Assembly: GCA_011799875.1 (NCBI GenBank)
Contig: CM022300.1
Span: 235,240,807 to 235,304,806 of the forward strand
Direction: 5' to 3'
Length of the DNA stretch: 64,000 nucleotides
Source: Thinopyrum elongatum
Lineage: Eukaryota > Streptophyta > Magnoliopsida > Poales > Poaceae
In this document: positions 33,487 through 44,128 of the stretch, one piece after another
Position numbering within the stretch: position 1 is the stretch's first letter
Layout of the letters: each line of letters begins with the position of its first letter
The notes under the pieces: model-generated
The model's database searches: none
Seen by the model: the letters and a program-made list of their open reading frames with translations, nothing else
Told to the model about the DNA's origin: nothing
Position numbers and translations under genes: made by a program

Positions 33487-34137
33487 TCATTGTTCAAAGA
33501 AAATTTTATCTATTTCATTTCTTTCATGCATATGCATATCATTTTCATGGTCTAGCAAATATTGTTCTAGTGGATCAGTAGGAGGCACGGAAATAGAAGC
33601 AAGACCAATTATTTCATCCTTACTAGGTAATTCTTTCTTATGTGGTTGTCTACTTAACTTGGAGAAATTAAACTCATGAGACTCATCACCAAAGCTAACA
33701 CCGGCAGTTTGTTTTTCACAATCTATTTTAGCATTCACGGTGTTCAAGAAAGGTCTACCAAAGATAATGGGACAAAAATCGTCTTGTGGGGAACCAAGAA
33801 CTAGAAAATCAGTAGGGTATTTAATTTTCCCACACAAGACTTCAACATCTCTAACAATCCCAAGTGGTGTGATGGTATCTCTATTAGCAAGTATAATAGT
33901 AACATCTATGTCTTCTATTTCAGTGGGTGCTATGTCATTCATAATTTCTTGGTATAAGGTAAAAGGAATAGCACTCACGCTAGCACCTAAGTCACAAAAA
34001 CCATGATAACAATGATCTCCTATTTTAACTGAGACAACATGCATTCCCACAACAGGTCTACGTTTATCTTTTTCATCGGGTTTGGCAATTCTAGCAGCAT
34101 CATCGCAGAAGTAAATAACATGCCCATCAATATTTTA
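33487..34137 (-). pseudogene. AthM aspartic protease
   Basis: Active-site loop FCDLGASVSAIPF with D-L-G-A, followed by IIFGRPFLNTVNAKIDC. It runs in frame from gag (TAA at 34135-34137) and into reverse transcriptase (TGA at 33487-33489). Confidence 0.82.
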
Positions 34138-35203
34138 TACCAGGAGATCTTTAACCATAGCAACACTAGGTTCTACTTTAATTTGTTCAGCAGGTTTAGG
34201 TGCTCTAATATTACTTTTGCGAACCACAGTTGAAACCTTAGCATGTTCCTTTATCCTAACAGGGAAAGGTGGTTTTTCAATATAAGCAGTAGGCACAACT
34301 GGATCAACATTGTAAATAATAGTTTCATCATTAACTATGACCGGTTCTTTAATTTCTTCTTTAATAGGGGAATGATATTTAAACCACTTCTCCTGAGGGA
34401 GATCAACATGAGTAGCAAATGATTCACAAAAAGAGGCTACTATCTCAGAGTCAAGTCCATATTTAGTGCTAAACTTGTGAAAAGCATCGGTATTCATAAA
34501 AGATTTAACACAATCAAACTTAAGCTTAATACCTGCCTCTTTACCTTTGTTGAGTTCCCAATCTTCAGAGTTGCATTTAATTCTTTCTAAAAGATCCCAC
34601 CTGAATTCAATAGTCTTCTTCATAAAAGAACCAGTACAAGAAGTATCGAGCATGGATCGATCATCATGACAAAGCCAAGCATAAAAAATCTGAATAATAA
34701 TTTCTCTAGATAGCTCATGATTGGGGCATGAATATAACATTGACTTAAGCCTCCCCCAAGATAGATCAATACTTTCTCCTTCACGAGGCCAAAAATTATA
34801 TATATAATTCCGATCACGATGAACTAGATGCATAGGATATTTTTTTTTGGTGAAATTCCAATTTCAATCGACATCAGTTCCTTGATCCAATATCATCGCA
34901 TAGCCTATACCATGTCAATGCTTTTCCCTTCAAAGATAAAGGGAAAACCTTCTTCTTAGCTTCATCTTTGAATAAACCTGCAAGCTTAAATAATCCACAA
35001 ATTTCATCCACATATATCAAGTGCATATCAGGATGTTCAGTTCCATCTCCTGCATAAGGATTAGCTAGCAGTTGTTCTGTCATACCCGAAGGAATTGCAT
35101 AACCAATATTTTCAGTAGGTGCAGTAGGTTGAGCGGAAACAAATTGTTCTTCCGGTCGAGGTGAAGATACACCGAACAAACCCCTCAAAGGATGGTTCTC
35201 CAT
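34138..35203 (-). pseudogene. AthM gag
   Basis: ATG at 35201-35203 (MENHPLRGLFGVSS). The capsid-like part has KKVFPLSLKGKALTWYRLCD and, after a frameshift in a nine-T run at 34840-34848, MHLVHRDRNYIYNFWP, YSCPNHELSREIIIQIFY and EFRWDLLERIKCNSEDWEL. No zinc knuckle seen. It would form the particle shell. Confidence 0.82.
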
Positions 35204-35266
35204 AGTAACAAGTGACAATAAATTTCAGCATGTAGTAATAATTTTTCCTTACCAAGAGCGCTTCAC

Positions 35267-35284
35267 TCCCCGGCAATGGTGCCA
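35267..35284 (-). other. Primer-binding site of AthM
   Basis: The minus strand reads TGGCACCATTGCCGGGGA, eleven bases inside the 5' LTR. Related elements in this window read TGGCGCCGTTGCCGGGGA and TGGCACCGTTGCCAAGGA at the same place. Confidence 0.7.
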
Positions 35285-35295
35285 GAAAAGAGTCT

Positions 35296-36799
35296 TGATA
35301 ACCCACAAGTATAGGGGATCAATCCTAGTCCTTTCGATAAGTAAGAGTGTCAAACCCAACGAGGAGCAGAAGGAAATGACAAGTGGTTTTCAGCAAGGTA
35401 TTTTCTGCAAGCACTGAAATAGTCGGTAACACGTAGTTTGATAGCAAGATAATTTGTAACGGGCAAGTAACGGTAACGGTAAATAAAGTGCAGCAAGATA
35501 GCCCAATCCTTTTGTGGCAAAGGACATGCCAAAATGGTCTCTTATGATAAGCAAAGCGTTCTTGAGGGTACACAGGAATTTCATCACGTTGGTTCGATTC
35601 GTGTTCGCTACTTTGATAATTTGATATGTGGGTGGGCCGGTGCTTAGGTGCTGTTCTTACTTGAACAAACCTCCTACTTATGATTAACCCCTCGCAAGCA
35701 TCCGCAACTACGAGAAAAGTATTAAGATAAAATCTATCCATAGCATTAAACTTTTGGATCCAAATCGGTCCCTTACGAAGTAGCACATAAACTAGGGTTT
35801 AACCTTCTATCACTCTAGCAACTCATCATCTAATAACTACTCCACAATGCATTCCCTTAGGCCCAAATATGGTGAAGTGCCATGTTGTCGACGTTCACAT
35901 GACACCACTAAGGGAATCACAACATACATATGATCGAAATATCGAACACATATCAAGTTCACATGATTACTTGCAACATGACTTCTCCCGTGACCTTAAG
36001 AACAAAAGTAACTACTCAAAAATGATAATCATGCTCAAGATCAAAGGGGTATTAAATAGCATAATGGTTCTAAACATATAATCTTCCACCAAATAAACCA
36101 TATAGTAATCAACTACAAGATGTAATCAACACTACTAGTCACCCACAGGTACCAATCTGAGGTTCCGGTACAAAGATTGAACACAAGAGATGAACTAAGG
36201 TTTGAGAGGAGATGGTGCTGTTGAAGATGTTGATGGAGATTGCCCTCCCAAATATGAGAGAGTTGTTGGTGATGACGATGGCTTCAATCTCCCCCTCCGG
36301 GAGGGAAGTTCCCCCGGCGGAATCGCTCCGCCAGAGGGCAAAAGTGCTCCTGCCCAAGTTTGGCCTCGAGACGGCGACGCTTCGTTCCAAAAGTCCCCTC
36401 ATGATTTCTTTCTAGGTCAAAATGACCTATATACCAGAATATGGGCTCCGGAGGTAGGCCATGCTGAGCACAACCCACCAGCACGCGCCTGGGGGGCCTG
36501 GAGCGCCCTGGTGTCTTGTGCTCACCAGGTGGCCCCCTCCGGTAGTTATTTGCTCCAGTATTTTTTACATATTCGAAAATAATTCTTCGTAAATTTTCAG
36601 CTCATTTGGAGATGTGCAGAATAGGTAACTCTGACATAGCTTTTTCAGGTCCAAAATTCCAGCTACCGGCATTCTCCCTCTTTGTGTAAACCTTGCATAT
36701 TATGAGAGAAAAGGCATTAGAATTACTCCAAAAGGCATTATTATGCTTAAAAACATTATAAATAATAGTAAGAAATCATGATGAAAAATGGACGTATCA
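35296..36799 (-). repeat. 5' LTR of AthM
   Basis: Starts TGATAACCCACAAG and ends GGACGTATCA on the plus strand. It carries the promoter for the minus-strand genes. Confidence 0.88.
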
Positions 36800-36879
36800 G
36801 GCACCCCCCTTTCCCACTATGGGAGGCCGAATCCTACTAGGGGTGGGGGTCCAGCCCCCCTAGGCCAACGCACCAAGGG
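36800..36879 (+). repeat. Copia B LTR, continued
   Basis: Words GGGAGGCCGAATCCTACTAG and GGTCCAGCCCCCC are those expected downstream of CACAAGGGCCCAATAGGGAGG (26598-26618) in this LTR type. It is cut by the next element at 36880. Confidence 0.55.
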
Positions 36880-37367
36880 TGTCGGTGTCAAAACCGGCAG
36901 ACCTCGGGGTATGGGGTCCCGAACTGTGGATCTCCAATAGATGGTAACAGGAACAGGGAGACGACGTTTTACCCAGGTTCGGGCCCTCTTGATGGAGGTA
37001 AAACCCTACTTCCTGCTCTTATTTATATCAATGGAGACGTATCAAGTACAGAGTTGATCTCCCTTGAGATTGTGAGATGTGGTCTAACTCTAAGGCTAGG
37101 TGAATGATATAGCATTGATGTCCCCTCTACAGGCTAAACTATTCGGCTTATATACACGCCAGATAGGGTATCTAGGGTTAGAAGGTTGATATCTTGGAAC
37201 AAGGTGACAGGAGAAATCTTGGAGTAGACGTCAAGTCTTCGGTGATGGTAGTCTTGATCACGCCTCCTGCGTACGGCCTCCGGAGTCCATCTTGATCATG
37301 AATGAGGGCCCACTGGCCCAACCCGAGGAGATGGGCCGACTAGGTTAGTACCCCCTAATCCAGGACA
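36880..37367 (-). repeat. 3' LTR of Tat3
   Basis: TGTCGG start and GGACA end; contains ACCCAGGTTCGGGCC, a word shared with the LTRs of Tat1 and Tat2 (TTTACCCAGGTTCGGGCC). Confidence 0.72.
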
Positions 37368-37962
37368 CCGTTAGTAGCCCCTGAACTGGTCTTCTATGCC
37401 GAGGACGACCTCCCTGACGAAGGCAACCTCGGATCCGGAGTCCTTGGCTCGACAGACGAGTTCCCCTTTATAATTCTCACTCCATTCTTTAAAGGAATGA
37501 GCCCTAGCCGAGCTTGTAACCCTGCCGAAGATATTGGATAACCTAGCCTCGAAGGCCAACCATCTAGTTATGAATAGTCACACCTAGTCTGACAACTTTA
37601 TCGAAGCGGCTCGCCCCACGACAGGTCAGGTAGTAACTGCTTCCCTTAAATCATGGCTCAAGGCGGGCCTTTTTACTAGCACGTTTCGTCAAGGGGGAGA
37701 TCGTGCCTGTTTTCTCAGGGATATCATCAAGATTTTGTTTCCCCCCATATGCTTAACGACATCTTTTGTGGGAGTGGCACTTTTTATCGGCACGGTAAGG
37801 GGGGCTCTTGGCCTTTTACTAGCCTATAAGAGTAAAAGAGAGGGCAGCACACTAGACCACGCCCTCATTCCCCCCTCCCCGCCTGCTGCTTCGTCTAGCT
37901 CTAGCACCCAGATCCAATCTAGCACTCCTCCTTCTTAGCGAGTCCAACCTCCCCCACAAGCC
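37368..37962. other. Tat3 internal leader before the antisense gene
   Basis: Noncoding stretch that holds the likely antisense promoter (CTATAAGAG at 37824-37832, 139 bp before the ATG) and a C/T-rich 5' UTR. Confidence 0.5.
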
Positions 37963-38696
37963 ATGGTCGATACCCTCAAGGGGCATTGGGGTGGTTCCAC
38001 CATGACATACGGCACTATCCTAGAGCTATGCAGTGCGGGATACCTGTCCACCAACATCGCCGCCTGTGCTCCAGCTGCTGGCCAGTAAGTGCCCGCTCCA
38101 AATGCAGGGGAGCGGGTGGTCTTCATCCCCCACCTCATCCGAGGCCTGGGGTTCCCGTTGCACCCCTTCGTGCGTGGGGTAATGTTCTACTATGGGCTTG
38201 ACTTCCACCATTTGGCCCCGAACTCCATTCTCCACCTTGGCTCCTTCATCACAGTCTGTGAGGCATTTCTTTACTGTGAGCCGCACTTTGGCCTATGGCT
38301 GAAGATCTTCGGGATCAAGCCAAAGTCCAGTGGCTCCGACCTGGCGGCGTGTGGAGGGGCCATGGTCAGCAAAAACCAGGGGGTCGAATGGTTCAAAGGC
38401 ACCTTCCTCAAAATGGTGAAGGAGCGGCGGCAGGAGTGGTTCTACATCACCAAACCGCTTGCCCCTATCCAGGCCGAGGTCCCAGCCTTTTTGGTCGGGC
38501 CCCCAAAGAAGCTCAGGTGCTAGAAGGTGAAGAGCTATGCTTGGGGGAACCCAGAGGAGGTGGAGGACTTGATCAAGAGGATCAAATGGTGGTCCACCAC
38601 GAAGAATCTCCAACTCACCGACGTCATCAACGTCATGCTCAACCACCGAATCCTTGCACTTCAGCTTTGGGATACCCCGATATGGGTGCAAAATCC
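37963..38696 (+). pseudogene. Tat3 antisense gene, Transposase_28-like, truncated
   Basis: ATG at 37963, then one open phase to the cut at 38697 with only two stops (TAA 38086-38088, TAG 38521-38523). Motifs: GLGFPLHPFVRGVMFYYGLD, HHLAPNSILHLGSFITVCEA, RRQEWFYITKPLAP and WNP-like spacing after YAWG. It is clearly related to the antisense genes of Tat1 and Tat2 but diverged, with the same place relative to the LTR. The function is unknown. The 3' part, including any coiled coil, lies beyond the inserted element. Confidence 0.75.
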
Positions 38697-40214
38697 TGAT
38701 ACGTCCATTTTGCATCATGTTTCTATGTTGATATTTATTGCCTTATGGGCTGTTATTTCACTTTAAGATACAATTCTTATGCCTTTTCTCTCTTATTTTA
38801 CAAGGTTTACATGAAGAGGGAGAATGCCGGCAGCTAAATTCTGGATCGGAAAGGAGCAAATCTGAGATACCTATTCTGCAGAACTCCAAATGTCCTGAAA
38901 CTTTACAGAGAATTATTTTGGAATATATAAAAATATTGGGCGAAGAAGCAACAGAAGGGGACCCACCAGGTGGCCACAAGCCTAGGGGCGCGCCCTAACC
39001 CCCAGGGCGCGCCCCCTGAGCTTGTAGGCCCCTTGGATAGCCCCCGGTGTCCATCTTCTCCTATATGGAGGGTTTTGACCTGAAAAAATCAGAAGGAAGC
39101 TTTCGGGACGAAGCGCCGCCGTCTCAAGGCGGAACCTGGGCAGAAGCAATCTAGGGCTCCGGCAGAGCGATTCTGCCGGGGAAACTTCCCTCCGGGAGGG
39201 GAAAATCAAAGCCATCGTCATCACCAATGATCCTCTCATCAAGGGAGGGTCAATCTTCATCAACATCTTCACTAGCAACATCTCCTCGCAAACCCTAGTT
39301 CATCTCTTTTATTCAATCTTTGTCTCAAAACCTCAGATTGGTACCTGTGGGTTGCTAGTAGTGTTGATTACTCATCGTAGTTGATGCTAGTTGGTTTATT
39401 TGGTGGAAGATCATATGTTAAGATCCTTAATGATATTAAATACCCCTCTGATCTTGAACATGAGCATGCTCTGTGAGTAGTTACATTTTTTCCTAAGGAC
39501 ACGGGAGAAGTCTTGTTGTAAGTAATCATGTGGATTTGGTATTCGTTCGATATTTTGATGAGATGTATGTTGTCTTTCCTCTAGTGGTGTTATGTGAATG
39601 TTGACTACATGACACTTCACCATGATTTGGGCCTAGGGGAAGGCATTGGGAAGTAATAACTAGATGATGGGTTGCTAGAGTGACAGAAGCTTAAACCCTA
39701 GTTTATGTGTTGCTTCGTAAGGGGCTGATTTGGATCCATATGTTTCTTGCTATGGTTAGATTTATCTTAATTCTTATTTTGTAGTTGCGGATGCTTGCGA
39801 GAGGGGTTAATTATAAGTGGGAGGCTTGTCCAAGTAAGGACAACACCCAAGCACCTGTCCACCCACATATCAAATTATCAAAGTAACGAACGCGAATCAT
39901 ATGAGCATGATGAAAACTAGCTTGACAATAAATCCCATGTGTCCTCGGGAGCGCTTTGCTTTATATAAGAGTTCATCCAGGCTTATTGTTTGCTACAAAA
40001 GGGATTGGGCCACCTTGCTGCACCTTTGTTACACTTGTTACTTATTACTGGTTATGAATTATCTTACTACCAAACTATCTATTACCGATAATTTCAGTGC
40101 CTGCAGAAAATACCTTGCTGAAAATCGCTTGTCATTTCCTTCTGCTCCTCGTTCGGTTCGACACTCTTACTTATCGAAAGGACTACGATTGATCCCCTAT
40201 ACTTTTGGTCATCA
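38697..40214 (+). repeat. 5' LTR of AthP
   Basis: Begins TGATACGTCCATTTTGCATC and ends GGTCATCA, 1518 bp. TATA-like ATATATAAAAATA at 38922-38934. The left flank AATCC (38692-38696) is its target site in Tat3. Confidence 0.85.
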
Positions 40215-40225
40215 AGACTCTTTTC

Positions 40226-40243
40226 TGGCACCGTTGCCAAGGA
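40226..40243 (+). other. Primer-binding site of AthP
   Basis: TGGCACCGTTGCCAAGGA, eleven bases after the LTR. Confidence 0.68.
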
Positions 40244-40320
40244 GTGAAGCTCCTTTGGTGAGTGGAATTTGGTAAGGAAACATTTATATTACATGCTGAA
40301 ATTTATTGTCACTTGTCACT

Positions 40321-41385
40321 ATGGAAAATAATCCTTTGAGGGGCTTGTTCGGGGTATCTTCACCTCGACTAGAAGAACAAAGAGTTGCTCCTCAACCTAC
40401 TGCACCTACTGAAAATATTTATTATGAAATTCCTTCGGGTATGATAGAGAAACTGCTAGCTAATCCTTATGCAGGAGATGGAACACTACATCCTGATATG
40501 CATCTAATCTATGTGGATGAAGTTTGTGGATTATTTAAGCTTGCATGTTTACCCAGAGATGAAGTCAAGAAGAAGGTCTTCCCTTTATCTTTGAAGGGAA
40601 AGGCATTTACATGGTATAGGATATGTGATGATATTGGAGCTTGGAATTACAACCGATTAAAATTGGAATTTCATCAGAAGTTTTATCCTATGCATCTGGT
40701 TCATCGTGATAGGAATTATATATATAATTTTTGGCCTTGTGAAGGATAAAGTATCGCTCAAGCTTGGGGGAGGCTTAAGTCAATGTTATATTCATGCCCC
40801 AATCATGAGCTCTCAAGAGAAATTATTATTCAGAATTTTTATGCTCGGCTTTCTCGTAATGATCAATTCATGATCGATACTTCCTGTACTGGTTCTTTTA
40901 TGAAGAAGACTATTGAATTCAGATGGGAGCTTTTGGAAAGAATTAAATGCAACTCTGAAGATTGGGAGCTCTAACAAGGTAAGGAGTCAGGTATAAAGCT
41001 TGAGTTTGATTGTGTTAAATCTTTTATGGATACCGATGCTTTTCATAATTTTAGCACTAAATATGGACTTGACTCTGAGATAGTAGCTTCTTTCTGTGAA
41101 TCATTTGCTACTCATGTTTATCTCCCTAAGGAGAAGTGTTATCATCCTCCCATTGAAGTAAAAATAGTAGAACCCATTGAAGCTAGAGAAGAAACCACCA
41201 CTTATGATGTTGATCCTGTTCTTCCTACCGCTTACATTGAGAAACCACATTTTCCTGTTAGGATAAATAAACATGCTAAAGCTTTAGCTGTGGTTCATAA
41301 GAGTTATACAAGAATACCTACACCCTCTGAACAAAATAGAGTTGAACCTAATGTTGCTATGGTTAAAGATCTCTTGGCTGAAAAT
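40321..41385 (+). pseudogene. AthP gag
   Basis: ATG 40321 (MENNPLRGLFGVSS). Core words KKVFPLSLKGKAFTWYRI, MHLVHRDRNYIYNFWP, AWGRLKSMLYSCPNHELS and EFRWELLERIKCNSEDWEL. In-frame TAA at 40747 and 40972. No frameshift compared with AthM. Confidence 0.82.
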
Positions 41386-42105
41386 ATTGATGGGCACGTT
41401 ATTTATTTATGTGATGAAGCCACTAGAATTGCTAAACCCGATGAAAAAGATAAACATAGACCTGTTGTTGGCATGCCTGTTGTCTCTGTTAAAATAGGAG
41501 ATCATTGTTATGATGGCTTATGTGATTTGGGTGCTAGTGTGAGTGCTATCCCATTTACTTTATACCAAGAAATTATGAATGATATTGCACCTGCTGACAT
41601 AGAAGATATTGATGTTACTATTAAGCTTGCTAATAGAGATACTATTACACTGCTTGGGATTGTTAGAGATGTCGAAGTCTTGTGTGGGAAAATAAAATAG
41701 CCTACTGATTTTCTAGTTCTTGGTTCTCCACAAGATGATTTTTGTCCCATTATATTTGGTAGACCTTTCTTGAACACCGTTAATGCTAAGATAGATTGTG
41801 AGAAAGAAACTGTTAGTGTAAGTTTCGGGGATGTGTCTCATGAGTTTAATTTCTCCAAATTTCGTAGACAACCCCGTGATAAAGAATTACCTAGTAAGGA
41901 TGAAATTATTGGTCTTGCTTCTATTGCTGTGCCTCCTACTGATCCTTTAGAACAATATTTGCTAGACCATGAAAATGATATGCATATGAATGAATGAGAT
42001 CAAATAGATGAGATATTCTTTAAACAAATGCCTATTTTGAAACACAATTTGCCTGTTGAGACTCTTGGAGATCCTCTACCTCCCAAGAGTGATCCCGTGT
42101 TTTAG
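41386..42105 (+). pseudogene. AthP aspartic protease
   Basis: LCDLGASVSAIPF active-site loop, IIFGRPFLNTVNAKIDCE, then a linker with LASIAVPPTDPLEQYLLD. In-frame TAG 41698 (AthM has a Tyr codon there), TGA 41995 and TAG 42103 (AthM has Glu). Confidence 0.82.
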
Positions 42106-43504
42106 CTTAAACAATTACCTAACTCTTTGAAATATGCTTATCTCGATGAAAAGAAGATATATCCTGTTATTATTAGTGCTAACCTTTCAGAGCATGAAGA
42201 AAAGAGATTATTGAAAACTCTATGGAAGCACCGTGCCGCTATTGGATATACTCTTGATGATCTTAAGGGCATTAATCCCACTCTATGTCAGCATAAAATT
42301 AATATGGAACCTAATGCTAAACCAGTTGTTTGTCACCACCGACGGTTAAATCCAAAGATGAAAGAAGTGGTAAGAAATGAAATATTAAAGCTTCTAGAAG
42401 CAGGTATAATTTATCCTATAGCTGATAGTAGATGGGTAAGTCCTGTTCATTGTGTCCCTTAGAAGGGAGGTATTACTGTTGTTCCTAATGATAAAAATGA
42501 ATTGATCCCACAATGAATTATTACAGGTTATATAATGGTAATTGATTTTAGAAAACTAAACAAAGCTACTAGGAAAGATCATTATCCTCTACCTTTCATT
42601 GATCAAATGCTAGAAAGACTATCAAAACATACACATTTCTGCTTTCTAGATGGATACTCTGGTTTTTCCCAAATACCTATGTCACAAGAGGATCAAGAAA
42701 AAACTAATTTTACATGCCCTTTTGGTACTTTTGCTTATAGACGTATGCCTTTTGGTTTACGCAATTCACCTACTACCTTTCAAAGATGTATGACTGCTAT
42801 ATTCTCTGACTTTTGTGAAAAGATTGTTGAAGTTTTCATGGATGATTTTTCCTTTTACGGAACTTCTTTTGATGACTGCTTAAGCAACCTTGATCGAGTT
42901 TTGCAGAGATGTGAAGAAAGTAATCTTGTCTTGAATTGGGAGAAGTGCCACTTTATGGTTAATGAAGGTATTGTCTTGGGGCATAAAATCTCCGAACGAG
43001 GTATTGAAGTTGATAGAGCTAAAGTTGATGCTATTGAAAGAATGCCGTGTCCTAAAGATATCAAAGGTATATGAAGTTTCCTTGGTCATGCTGGTTTCTA
43101 TAGGAGATTTATTAAAGACTTCTCTAAAATTTCTAGGCTCTCACTAATCTTTTGCAAAAAGATGTTCCATTTGTTTTGGATGATGATTGTGTAGAAGCAT
43201 TTGAAATACTTAAGAAAGCCTTAATTTCTGCACCTATTGTTCAACCACCTGATTGGAACCTACCCTTTGGAATTATGTGTGATGCTAGTGATTATGCTGT
43301 TGGTGCTGTTCTAGGACAAAGAGTTGATAAGAAACTAAATGTTATCCATTATGCTAGCAAAACTCTAGACAGTGCTCAAAGAAATTATGCTACTACTAAA
43401 AAAGATTTTTTAGCAGCCGCGTTCGCTTGTGATAAATTCAGATCTTACATTGTTGATTCTAAAGTAATTGTTCACAGTAATCATGCTGCTATTAAATACC
43501 TTAT
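42106..43504 (+). pseudogene. AthP reverse transcriptase and partial RNase H
   Basis: Palm motifs intact: FCFLDGYSGFSQIPM, RRMPFGLRNSPTTF and FMDDFSFYG. Connection and RNase H start: IMCDASDYAVGAVLGQ and SAQRNYATTK. Stops at TAG 42460, TGA 42514 and TGA 43072; one frame change near 43140. The sequence leaves the family at about 43504. Confidence 0.85.
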
Positions 43505-43593
43505 AACTACAAAAGCCGTGTAAAATAATAATAAACAAATCATATGGGAACCAACAAAAATGAATCCTTGGGAAGTTGGTATGTCAAATAATA
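43505..43593. other. Unexplained junction segment
   Basis: 89 bp between the broken RNase H of AthP and the LINE tail. It matches neither neighbour by eye and has no motif. Confidence 0.4.
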
Positions 43594-44128
43594 TTTTTTT
43601 GAAAGGATCAACCTTGGCTGATGTTTCATTGATAATAAGCAGAGAGCAGTGGTAAAAGTGACAAAGGTAGGGATCCAAAGATCAAGGAGATGAAAGAAGA
43701 AAGGAAAAACAACATGCCCTAGGCACAAGTCTCATGCCTAAATTCTCATGGTGGATCCCCGAAGGGGCTCTGAAAGTTTCTAACTCATGTTTGCTGCCAT
43801 AGGTTGAGATTTCGCTTGATTGCATGCCACACATCTCGCTCGTTTGCCCCCTTTCCTCTGAAGATGCAGCGATTTCTTTCTTGCCAAATCTCCTAGAGAG
43901 CTAACATGATGATGGACTTGATCCCTTTTTTGTTATTCGGTTGCGCCGCGGCAACCATGGCCGTCACCTTCTCCAAAGAGCTCGAGCAATGAGCCCAAAT
44001 GTTGTGTCCAAGCATGCAACAGCCCTGCTAGGTGGCCAGTTTATCCCAGGTGGCTCTTGAGAAATTGCATTGCCAGAATACATGGTTTGAGCATTCTAGG
44101 TTATGCAAATATAGTTGACAGAAGTAGT
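43594..44128 (-). mobile_element. LINE 3' end with zinc-binding RT tail, cut by an LTR
   Basis: On the minus strand one frame reads ECSNHVFWQCNFSRATWDKL, then ALxEIWQERNRCIFRGKG and AIKRNLNLWQQT, ending in TGA. This is the zf-RVT C-terminus found in plant LINE reverse transcriptases. TAG codons replace Trp at two sites (AT-x-QG and AL-x-EIW). After the stop comes a 3' UTR and a run of seven A on the minus strand (43594-43600), the likely tail end. The 5' part is cut off at 44129. Confidence 0.72.

Larger units (their letters stand above)
26622..36799 (-). mobile_element. Complete but decayed Athila-like Ty3/gypsy element (AthM)
   Basis: LTRs of about 1515 and 1504 bp begin TGATACGTCC on the minus strand and end near ACCCACAAGTATAG on the plus side. 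Order on the minus strand: primer site, gag, protease, reverse transcriptase, RNase H, integrase, a small third ORF, a noncoding part and a polypurine tract. The first 300 bp of the two LTRs differ at roughly 7% by eye plus a gap, so it is older than Tat1. I see no clear target duplication (GGAGC left, GGCAC right). It lies inside the copia B LTR. Confidence 0.88.
36880..38696 (-). mobile_element. Third Tat-like gypsy element, left part only (Tat3)
   Basis: LTR of 488 bp from TGTCGGTGTC to CAGGACA (36880-37367), followed by CCGTTAGTAGCCCCTGAA, a polypurine-like tract on the minus strand, so this is its 3' LTR. The plus strand then carries the antisense gene. The element is cut at 38697 by an Athila-like insertion; gag-pol is not in the window. 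Confidence 0.75.
38697..43504 (+). mobile_element. Athila-like gypsy element, plus strand, truncated (AthP)
   Basis: Same family as AthM, opposite orientation. 5' LTR, primer site, gag, protease, reverse transcriptase and the start of RNase H; it ends abruptly in the RNase H region after HAAIKYL. From 40321 to about 43140 all domains are in one frame broken only by stop codons, unlike AthM. No 3' LTR was found, so it is a deletion product or was cut by later events. Confidence 0.85.

Noticed and set aside
26617..36804. Target duplication of AthM
   Set aside because: GGAGC and GGCAC share only three of five bases; I cannot call it.
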